Source: JACVRW01 sp035705985 (lineage in GTDB: Bacteria > Actinomycetota > Thermoleophilia > Solirubrobacterales > Thermoleophilaceae). From it: a DNA stretch of 38,255 bases. Numbering within the stretch: position 1 is the first letter of the stretch; each line of letters begins with the position of its first letter. The position numbers were made by a program, and so were the translations under genes. The notes below the pieces were generated by a model. The model worked only from the letters and a program-made list of their open reading frames with translations. It was not told the origin of the DNA and made no database searches. The stretch spans positions 1 through 38,255 of the forward strand of contig DASSVP010000083.1 of the NCBI GenBank assembly GCA_035705985.1, written 5' to 3'. Positions 32,264 to 38,255 of the stretch are shown one piece after another.

Positions 32264-33481
32264 TTACGCGCTCTGTGCCGTCTCGTGAAAGGCCGGTGAA
32301 CCGCGAAACGGGCCCGAGACCTCGTAGATCGCCCCCGGCCCGGGCGCGCCGTCCCTGCCGAAGGCGCGCTGCGAGGCGAAGTAGAGGCGGCCTCCTGACG
32401 GGTCGAAGGTGGCGCCGGTGAGCTCGGAGCCCACGTGATCCGGCCCCGTCGCCGAGAGGAACTTCGACACTCGGCCGTTTCGGTCGATCATCCCGATGTC
32501 GATCTCGTCCGTCGCGATGTCCTCGCACACGAACACCTCGCCCGCGCGGTCCGCCGTCAGCTGGTCGACGCGCAGGAGCGGCGTCGATCCCGACCCGAGC
32601 CCGTCGTAGACCACCTCGATGCGCTCGGCGGCGAGGTCGTACGCGTGCACGCGGTGGTCGCCGGTCGTGGCCAGGTACACCACGCCGTCGTCGTGCCAGA
32701 TGCCCTCGGCGCGCTTGAACGGCGTGCTGCCGCTCACCTGCCTGCGCGTCGGGCGCCGTCGCGCGGCGGGATCGGGCACGCGCGTCCAGCCAACGGCACC
32801 GGCGCCGTCCACGCTCGCGACCTCGAGCGTCCCCTCACTTAGGTCGCGCCAGCGGGCCGGCGCGAAGCGGTAGAGGCAGCCGTCCATCAGGTCCTCGGTC
32901 AGGTAGATGTGCCTTCCGGCCGGGTCGACCGCAGCCGCCTCGTGCTTGAAGGTGCCCATCGAGGGGCGGCTGAGCGCGCGACGGCTCCCCGACGGGTCGC
33001 ACTCCCAGACGAGCCCGCCCTGGATCTCCTCGCACGACAGCCACGTGCCCCAGGGCGTGCCGCCGCCCGAGCAGTTCTGCGTGGTGCCGTCGAGGATGCG
33101 GTAGGCGTCGCGCAGGTCGCCGCCCGCGCCGAAGCGCAGTGCCGACGCGCCGCCGTCGAAGGTCTCCGAGTTCGACACGAGGATCCAGCCGCCGTCGTCG
33201 GCCGGGAACGCGGCCATGCCGTCGGAGGCCGCGTGCCAGCGATAGCCCGTGCCCTCCACCGGCTGCCCGCCGCGCGCTACCAGCCGCGAGCGAAAGCCCT
33301 CCGGAAGTCTCAGCCCGTGCTCGTTCGCCGGCCCGCGCGGGCCGTACGGACCCGCCGCCTGCCCCCCGCGGCCGGACGAGCCCGCGGCGCCGAAGAGGTC
33401 GTCCCAGAACGCGACGCCGAGCCCTACGGCCGCGACCGCACCCACCCCCGCCCCGATGAACTCGCGCCGCGTGCCCGCCAC
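32264..33481 (-). CDS. PhoX-like (DUF839) Tat-exported phosphatase
   Basis: The 405-residue protein begins with a twin-arginine signal: RREFIG (5-10) and a hydrophobic run to about 24. DGTTQNCSGGGTPWGTWLSCEE (131-152) is the family signature of PhoX alkaline phosphatases, with Cys137 and Cys150; a Cys in this loop bridges the iron pair in known PhoX. FKHEAAAVDPAGRHIYLTEDLMDGCLYRF and EVFVCEDIATDEIDIGMI are other blade motifs of the propeller. The protein is shorter than classic PhoX (about 650 residues), like many actinobacterial DUF839 proteins, so activity on phosphate esters is likely but not certain. GTG start with CACAAT seven bases upstream. It precedes the 5'-nucleotidase. Confidence 0.85.
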   Translation of the reverse strand: MAGTRREFIGAGVGAVAAVGLGVAFWDDLFGAAGSSGRGGQAAGPYGPRGPANEHGLRLPEGFRSRLVARGGQPVEGTGYRWHAASDGMAAFPADDGGWILVSNSETFDGGASALRFGAGGDLRDAYRILDGTTQNCSGGGTPWGTWLSCEEIQGGLVWECDPSGSRRALSRPSMGTFKHEAAAVDPAGRHIYLTEDLMDGCLYRFAPARWRDLSEGTLEVASVDGAGAVGWTRVPDPAARRRPTRRQVSGSTPFKRAEGIWHDDGVVYLATTGDHRVHAYDLAAERIEVVYDGLGSGSTPLLRVDQLTADRAGEVFVCEDIATDEIDIGMIDRNGRVSKFLSATGPDHVGSELTGATFDPSGGRLYFASQRAFGRDGAPGPGAIYEVSGPFRGSPAFHETAQSA

Positions 33482-33562
33482 GGACGCAATTGTGCACGCG
33501 AGCGGCGCTTGCTCGTGAAAACGCTGTGACGAGCGGCTCCAGCCGCTGATCGGCTTCGGTGG

Positions 33563-33880
33563 CTAGGGACGCACCACGAGACGGTCGTCCTCCACGGCGG
33601 CGACCTCCCACGCGTGGCCCGGCCGGTCGCCCTCCCCGCTCAGGATCAGCCGATCGCCGTCGAGCGACCAGGACCCGGTGGACTGCTCAGGCACGTCCAC
33701 CGGGCCCGGGGAGGTCTCCACGTACGTGCCGTCGGGCCGGAGCTCGAACGACATCCGGCCGCGCGAGGGCGGGAATGCGTGCTCCGCCGGCCGGAAGACC
33801 ATCTCGCCCTCGGTGTCCTCCTCGTGCGAATGGGTCCAGCGCCTGTCGAGCAGTCGCTCGCGATCTGTCGCCATCCCCAC
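33563..33880 (-). CDS. Small beta-rich hypothetical protein
   Basis: The 105-residue protein starts MGMATDRERLLDRRWTHSHEEDT and continues with alternating strands such as MSFELRPDGTYVETSPGP, GSWSLDGDRLILSG and AWEVAAVEDDRLVVRP. This is the pattern of a small lipocalin-like or 'expected-value' beta barrel, without a signal peptide. The annotated GTG is three bases after the stop of the metalloprotease gene; ATG at 33874 is an equally good start. The two genes are probably cotranscribed. Function unknown. Confidence 0.68.
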   Translation of the reverse strand: MGMATDRERLLDRRWTHSHEEDTEGEMVFRPAEHAFPPSRGRMSFELRPDGTYVETSPGPVDVPEQSTGSWSLDGDRLILSGEGDRPGHAWEVAAVEDDRLVVRP

Positions 33881-33883
33881 TTT

Positions 33884-34804
33884 CTACAGGCCGGCCAGCT
33901 TCTTCCTCGGCCCGGCGAGCGTCGCGTTCATGCGCGCGACCTGTCCCGCGGTGAACATGAACATCGCGGCGTCGTCCACGTAGTCCATGTAGTTCATGAA
34001 CATGTCGCCGTTCGGGCCGTTGTTGCAGGTGATGTGGGGGAACTTCGGCTTCCCGGTGTTCGCCTGCCGGGCCGCCGGCGTGTCCGAGACGAAGTCGTTG
34101 CCGGTGCAGTCGTTGCGGTCGCCCCAGATGTGCCGCAGGCCGAGGAAGTGCCCGACCTCGTGCGTGGCCGTGCGCCCCTGGTCGAATGGCGGCCTCACAG
34201 CGCCCTTCGTCCCGAAGGCCGTGTACAGGACGACCACGCCGTCCGTCTTCGCGGGGCCGCCTGGGAACTGCGCGTACCCGAGCAGGCCGCCACCGAGGTT
34301 GCACACCCAGATGTTCAGGTAGCGGTCGGCCGGCCAGGGGTCCACCCCGCCGGTCTGGCTCGACTTGACCCCGTTGTCGGGGCCGAATCCGGCGACGGTC
34401 GTGGCGGTTCGGGTGATGCCGCTGGTCGAGTTGCCCTTCGGATCCGTCTTGGCGAGCTCGAAGCGGATGTTCGCGTCGACCACGAGGCTCTTCCATACGT
34501 CAGGCACGTTCTTCTTGTCGGGGTTCTTCGCGCGGAAGTCGCGGTTGAGGACGGCGATCTGACTCCTGACCTGCGCGGCCGAGATGTTCTCCTCAGGCAG
34601 GCGATAGACCACGTGGACGACGACGGGGAGCGTGATCATCCTCGCGGTCACCCGCGCCATTTCGGCCGGGGCCTCGATGATCGACCGCGTCCGCTCCTCT
34701 GCGCGCAGGCGGTTGTCGCGGTAGGCCGGCTCCGTCTCGGCCAAGAGCTCGTGCACCACCATGTGCGCGCAGGTGCGCCGCCGCGGTTGCGTTGCCGGAG
34801 GCAT
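33884..34804 (-). CDS. M43-type (pappalysin-like) zinc metalloprotease
   Basis: The 306-residue protein has the metzincin site HEVGHFLGLRH (215-225): three His ligands, Glu216 as catalyst, then the Met-turn MNYMDY (270-275) 45 residues later. VHVVYRLPEENISAAQVRSQIAVLNRDFRAKNPD (64-97) is the N-terminal beta/helix start of the family, and Cys168, Cys233 and Cys260 could form the disulfides seen in M43 enzymes. Cys12 within RRRTCAH may act as a cysteine switch. M43 proteases are normally secreted, but no hydrophobic signal is visible at this N-terminus, so the start or export route is odd. A strong SD (AAAGGAG) seven bases before the ATG fixes the start. Confidence 0.9.
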   Translation of the reverse strand: MPPATQPRRRTCAHMVVHELLAETEPAYRDNRLRAEERTRSIIEAPAEMARVTARMITLPVVVHVVYRLPEENISAAQVRSQIAVLNRDFRAKNPDKKNVPDVWKSLVVDANIRFELAKTDPKGNSTSGITRTATTVAGFGPDNGVKSSQTGGVDPWPADRYLNIWVCNLGGGLLGYAQFPGGPAKTDGVVVLYTAFGTKGAVRPPFDQGRTATHEVGHFLGLRHIWGDRNDCTGNDFVSDTPAARQANTGKPKFPHITCNNGPNGDMFMNYMDYVDDAAMFMFTAGQVARMNATLAGPRKKLAGL

Positions 34805-34960
34805 TTTGTGGCTCCTTTCGCCGCAGGTACCGGAACGGCGAACCTACCCGCGCAGCGCTCAGCGATCAACAAGCGTGTAGCGGGGCCCGACGTGGCTCAC
34901 GACGTGAGGCGCGCACTCACGCCCCGGTGCTGTAACAGACACCACCGGAAGGAAGCCCCA

Positions 34961-35245
34961 ATGCGCCGCATCACCACCGTCCTCGCCGTCGCCGCCGTGT
35001 CGGCGGCTGCCGTCCCCGCCACCGCCTCCGCCGAGCCGCCCGTCTGGGCAGGCGAGAAGCCCGGCACCTACGGCTCGTGCGTGGCTTACGAGGCCATGGC
35101 AAACGACCCGCCGGTCCACGACTTCCACCAGAGCCACGAGCCGATCACCGTGCTCGGCCCGAGCGGCGAGAAGGTCGTCGGCAAGATGTCCCCCGACCCC
35201 GACGAGACCGTGATCGGGTGCGTGATCGACTTCGGGGCCGGCTAG
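34961..35245 (+). CDS. Small secreted protein
   Basis: This 94-residue protein has a Sec signal peptide (MRRITTVLAVAAVSAAAVPATASAEPP; cleavage after ASA near 24). The 70-residue mature part has one Cys pair (GSCVAYEAMAND ... VIGCVIDF) and no known motif. GGAAGGAAG upstream of the ATG is a plausible SD. It is divergent from the metalloprotease gene, 156 bases away; the gap holds both genes' upstream regions but no other element I can support. Possibly a substrate or inhibitor of that protease, which is a guess. Confidence 0.78.
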   Translation: MRRITTVLAVAAVSAAAVPATASAEPPVWAGEKPGTYGSCVAYEAMANDPPVHDFHQSHEPITVLGPSGEKVVGKMSPDPDETVIGCVIDFGAG

Positions 35246-35309
35246 TCACGCGCACCTGGCGACGCTCATCAGCTACTCGGCCTCCAGCAGCTCGGCGCGG
35301 CAGGGGCGA

Positions 35310-35663
35310 CTATCTGTTCAGCTGCGACAGCGCCTCCGGGAGCGAGTCCTGCAGCGCGAGCGCGTCAGTGGCTCCGCTCAGCGACAGTATCTCGCGCACG
35401 TGGGCCTCACGCGGGACGACGACCATGAACACCTGCTGGCGCCGTGACACACGCCGAGCGAGGTTGAACAGCAGCGTCACGCCCGCGCTGTCGAGATAGC
35501 CGACGCGGGCGAGGTCGACCACGAGCCCGAGGGCCTGGTTCCCGACCGCGTTGGAGATCGCCATCTCGAGCCCGGCGGCGTTCGAGAGGTCGATCTCCCC
35601 GTCCACGCTCGCGATCATGATCCCACTCTCGTCGTCGAGCTTGAGCTGAGCGAGCGACGTCAC
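35310..35663 (-). CDS. STAS anti-anti-sigma factor (RsbV-like)
   Basis: The 117-residue protein is a single STAS domain. The phosphorylation site is Ser59 in YLDSAGV, with GEIDLSNA (22-29) and LVVDLARVGYL in front, as in RsbV and SpoIIAA. The GTG start lies seven bases after the stop of the PP2C/kinase gene, so both are made together. Unphosphorylated STAS would bind the kinase domain and free a sigma factor; the PP2C domain of the partner would remove the phosphate. Confidence 0.92.
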   Translation of the reverse strand: MTSLAQLKLDDESGIMIASVDGEIDLSNAAGLEMAISNAVGNQALGLVVDLARVGYLDSAGVTLLFNLARRVSRRQQVFMVVVPREAHVREILSLSGATDALALQDSLPEALSQLNR

Positions 35664-35670
35664 GACGGCA

Positions 35671-37815
35671 TCAGCCCCCCGCCACCCGGCGGCGAAGTTG
35701 TACGACGGTGCCCTCAGCCGAGCGATCCACCTCGACCGAGTCCATCAGCGCCTGCATCAGCGGGAGGCCACGGCCGCGATCGGTGCCGCGCGGCTCACGC
35801 CAGCCGCCGAAGTCGCGCACGGTGATCATCACATCGGTGTCCACCCGCGCCGCCTCGATCCTGAAGGCCGCATCTCCCGGGCGGTACGCGTGCTCGATGG
35901 CGTTCGAGCAAGCCTCGCCGCAGGCAACCTTGATTGCGTGGGCGTCCTTGCGGTCGGTTCCCGCGTCGGTCAGCCACCTCTCGAGCGCCTGTCGCACTGA
36001 CGACAGCGCCTCCGGCTCGGCGGGGAGCTCCAGGCTGAAGCCCTCGGCCGGCAGGGTGGAGACGTTGACGACGAGCAGCGCCACGTCGTCGCGCGGGTCC
36101 GCGCCGCCGAGCATTCGGTCCAGGACGGCGTCGCAGAGCGCGTCGGCGTCACGCGAGCCCGCCTCGACGGTGCGCCGCAGCTCCTCGAGCCGGAGCTCGA
36201 TGCTGGTACCGCGCACCTCGACGAGCCCGTCCGTGAACAGAAGCAGCAGGGAACCTGGCTCGATCTCCGCATGGGCCTCCTCGAAGCGCACGAAGGGCAG
36301 GGCCCCGAGCGGCGGCGACGCGTCTCGAGCGACGTACTGCGCGTCACCGTTCGGACGGCGGATGAGCATCGGCATGTGGCCCGCGCTCGCCAGTTCCGCA
36401 TGCTCGCGATCGGGCGCGATCGCGACGCACAGGAGCGTGGCCATCTCTTCCCGGTGCTGACGCTCCATGAGCGAGTGCAGCCGCTCGACGATCTCCGCGG
36501 GCGAGTGCCCGTCGAAGGCATATGCCTCGAGCGAGGTTCGGAGCTTTCCCATCAGTGCGGCCGCGCGGACGCCACGACCGACCACGTCGCCCATTGCGAG
36601 GACGACGCACCCGTTGCCGAGGTCGAACATGTCGAACCAGTCGCCCCCCACCTCGGTGCCCGCGCCCGCAGGCAGGTAGCGGAAGGCCACGTCCATGCCC
36701 GGGATCTGCGGAAGCCGCTCCGGGAGCAGGCTGCGCTGCAGCGTCTCGGCGATGTGCCGCTCCTGCTCGAAGCGGCTGGCGCGGTCGACGGCGAGCGCCA
36801 CCCGGTCACCCACGAGCTTGAGCAGCGCCGAGTCGTCTTCCGAGAACCGCCTCACGTCGCGCGTACCGACGAACAGGACGCCGAGGAGCTGACGGTCGAG
36901 GACGAGCGGTACGCCGAGCACGGAGTTCATGTCCAGGCTCGCAAGGAGCAACCGGACCGCGCCGCTCGCGTCCGCCTGCTCCAGCCCGACGGGTCCCCGG
37001 GAGAGCGCGAGTCGCCCGGCAAGTCGATGCGCCACCGAGCGATAGGACTCGGGGGACACGTCCGGCGGCACTCCCCTCGCGGCGCGGAGCTCGAGACGGG
37101 GGCCGTCGTTCTCGCGGAGCAGTATCGCGCCGTGATCGGCGCCGAACACGTGAACGAGGCGCCCCAGCAGCTCATCGAGCAGGTCCTGGACGGCGACGTA
37201 CTGAAGCGCGGCGTCGGTGATCCACTGGAGGTCGCGCACCCGCCTCGCCGCCGTCGTCGCACGCGCCTGGGCGTCCTCCTCTTGGGCGCGCATGACGACG
37301 CGCTGCGCTCGCACGGAGGCGACGTATCCGATGAGGACGAGCCCGATCGCGGCGAACAGGAGAGCCCAGCCGATGAGATCGCGCGCCTCCGCAGGCGGCT
37401 CGCCGATCGCGAGCGGGAGAACGGTGAAGGCCAGCAGAACCCCGAGCAGGACCAGCGCGCGGCGGGTCGGCTGAACGGCGCCCGCCCCCACCCAGACCAG
37501 CATGAGCGCCTGGTAGGGCATCACGCTGCCGGCCAGGAGCTCCAGCGAGAACACCTGGACGATCCCGAGGTACGCAAACGCGAGCATCGCGCCGAAGCGC
37601 ACCTCGCGGGCCCGCAGCAGCCACATCGCCGCCGCGAGGTCGAACGCCACACCTCCGAGCGCGAGCAGCCAGCCCGCAGCGTCGCCGACGGCCTGGGTGG
37701 GCGGCTCGAGCGGCAGCAGCACGAGTACGAGGACTCCGTGCAGCGCGAGCAGGACCGCCGTCGCGTTTCTCGAGCTGGGGAGGTCGGCTCCGGCGTAGGG
37801 GTCGTCCCCGCTCAC
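35671..37815 (-). CDS. Membrane GAF-PP2C phosphatase fused to an RsbW-like kinase
   Basis: The 714-residue protein (numbered from the GTG at 37815) has six membrane helices (about 18-168), a linker helix (about 170-197), a GAF domain (about 205-345), a PP2C/SpoIIE phosphatase domain (about 365-590) and a GHKL kinase domain (about 595-710). PP2C metal residues are GGDWFD (Asp392), MGDVVGRG (Asp410), FTDG (Asp529) and the late DD pair (576-577). The kinase domain keeps the N box GEACSNAIEHAY, VRDFGGW and DRGRGLPLM. It therefore joins an RsbU-type phosphatase and an RsbW-type kinase that act on the STAS protein next door. An upstream frame runs into the decayed tRNA (the EGSNPSPS signature), so the longer start is false; TTG at 37869 is an alternative with TACGGT five bases upstream. 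Confidence 0.88.
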   Translation of the reverse strand: MSGDDPYAGADLPSSRNATAVLLALHGVLVLVLLPLEPPTQAVGDAAGWLLALGGVAFDLAAAMWLLRAREVRFGAMLAFAYLGIVQVFSLELLAGSVMPYQALMLVWVGAGAVQPTRRALVLLGVLLAFTVLPLAIGEPPAEARDLIGWALLFAAIGLVLIGYVASVRAQRVVMRAQEEDAQARATTAARRVRDLQWITDAALQYVAVQDLLDELLGRLVHVFGADHGAILLRENDGPRLELRAARGVPPDVSPESYRSVAHRLAGRLALSRGPVGLEQADASGAVRLLLASLDMNSVLGVPLVLDRQLLGVLFVGTRDVRRFSEDDSALLKLVGDRVALAVDRASRFEQERHIAETLQRSLLPERLPQIPGMDVAFRYLPAGAGTEVGGDWFDMFDLGNGCVVLAMGDVVGRGVRAAALMGKLRTSLEAYAFDGHSPAEIVERLHSLMERQHREEMATLLCVAIAPDREHAELASAGHMPMLIRRPNGDAQYVARDASPPLGALPFVRFEEAHAEIEPGSLLLLFTDGLVEVRGTSIELRLEELRRTVEAGSRDADALCDAVLDRMLGGADPRDDVALLVVNVSTLPAEGFSLELPAEPEALSSVRQALERWLTDAGTDRKDAHAIKVACGEACSNAIEHAYRPGDAAFRIEAARVDTDVMITVRDFGGWREPRGTDRGRGLPLMQALMDSVEVDRSAEGTVVQLRRRVAGG

Positions 37816-37898
37816 GAACAGCTGGTGGACGACATCCCATCTCGATCGTGCGGCGAGCCTCCGTGCCAACTTCGACCGTAGTTCAGCACAGACAGCAG

Positions 37899-37990
37899 CG
37901 GAGGGGGAGGGATTCGAACCCTCGGACGACCTTGCGGCCGTCAACAGTCTTCGAGGCCTTCACGTTTAGGCCGCGCAGCCGGCACGGACC
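37899..37990 (-). pseudogene. Degenerate tRNA-Ser(CGA)-like gene
   Basis: On the minus strand, a perfect T-arm (GAGGG-TTCGAAT-CCCTC), a 7-bp variable arm with GCAA loop (37925-37942), a CTCGAAG loop with anticodon CGA (37949-37955) and the 3' acceptor half CCCCTCC-G (37899-37906) are present. The 5' acceptor half should be GGAGGGG but the aligned bases are CGGTCCG, the anticodon stem has two mismatches and the D-loop seems too long. No CCA follows. This looks like a decayed tRNA or a 3' copy left by integration. The 5' limit is approximate. Confidence 0.6.
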
Positions 37991-38255
37991 GAAACGGCGG
38001 CCTCGGGGGAACGTCAGGCGGACGAAAACGAGCCGTTGCCGCGTTCGGCCACGGTAGAACCGGGCGAGCGCTGTGCGCTAGTGCCAGCACCTGATGCGCT
38101 AGATGAACGTGACTCCACGCTGCGACGAGTCCGCTTCACTTCAGGGGCCCACGCACGCGCGTGTCCCCCGCCAGTGAATGCGTTAGATCGCCGTTTCCAG
38201 CCGGCCGACCGCGGGTGTGCCGAGCTAGCCGAGGACCAGTTGCGGAGGGCTTCCG
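37991..38255. other. No recognised gene; possible edge of an integrated or decayed region
   Basis: Nothing protein-coding is convincing here on either strand. GCGCTAGT (38075-38082), ATGCGCTAGAT (38094-38104) and ATGCGTTAGAT (38178-38188) are similar short direct repeats. No integrase or transposase is visible in the window. The right edge of the window cuts off any gene that would explain this stretch. Confidence 0.4.

Noticed and set aside
37816..37944. Extension of the PP2C/kinase protein to an upstream ATG
   Set aside because: The extra residues EGSNPSPS are the well-known translation of a tRNA T-arm, so the extension runs into the tRNA-Ser-like sequence.
1..38255. CRISPR arrays, transposases, rRNA genes, prophage genes
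   Set aside because: I looked for regular repeats, DDE or tyrosine recombinase motifs and structural phage genes on both strands and saw none.

Overview
The window is GC-rich throughout (around 70% by eye) and densely packed with 39 protein genes on both strands, one intact tRNA-Ser and one decayed tRNA-Ser. GTG starts, four-base ATGA/GTGA overlaps, a Tat-dependent PhoX-like protein, an STAS/PP2C stress-switch pair and the protein repertoire suggest a soil-type high-GC actinobacterium. Class Thermoleophilia (Solirubrobacterales-like) is my best guess from gene content; no ribosomal marker in the window proves it. Many starts have no Shine-Dalgarno but carry TANNNT 6-8 bases upstream, so leaderless transcription appears common. 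No IS element, CRISPR array, transposase or integrase was seen.

Layout. 1-4942: end of a hypothetical gene, a receiver-like/thioredoxin-reductase-like flavoprotein, a secreted CocE/S15-type hydrolase and a quinone oxidoreductase. 4957-6942: an alkylation-repair pair, Ada-AlkA divergent from an O6-alkylguanine methyltransferase, followed by a stand-alone cyclic-nucleotide-binding domain and a small hypothetical. 7706-13279: a secreted glycosidase-like protein, an MBOAT/SGNH polysaccharide O-acylation pair with a GST, an AlgH/YqgE protein and a membrane protein. 13324-19803: a minus-strand operon (permease, glutamine-synthetase-like ligase, gamma-glutamyl hydrolase, aldehyde dehydrogenase, SDR, class I amidotransferase) behind a clear sigma70-type promoter. 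It looks like a gamma-glutamylated amine catabolic pathway (Puu type) with no dedicated oxidase.

19811-27084: a K+ or Na+/H+ antiporter, then a translationally coupled plus-strand operon (choline/ethanolamine-kinase-like, dimethylglycine/sarcosine dehydrogenase-like DAO-GcvT, circularly permuted ATP-grasp) closed by a convergent GntR/FCD regulator. The two operons may together form an amine-use island whose oxidase step is the DAO-GcvT enzyme; this is the best candidate here for an undescribed system. 27120-28594: two small proteins, tRNA-Ser(GGA), and an ArsR-SRPBCC regulator whose own promoter holds a palindromic operator between -35 and -10.

28602-35245: cytochrome P450, membrane-anchored minimal zincin, two small acidic proteins, a 5'-nucleotidase, a PhoX-like phosphatase, a small beta-rich protein, an M43-type metalloprotease and a small secreted protein. 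35310-37815: an STAS anti-anti-sigma factor with a membrane protein fusing GAF, PP2C phosphatase and RsbW-like kinase domains. 37816-38255: a degenerate tRNA-Ser(CGA) and sequence with no recognisable gene.
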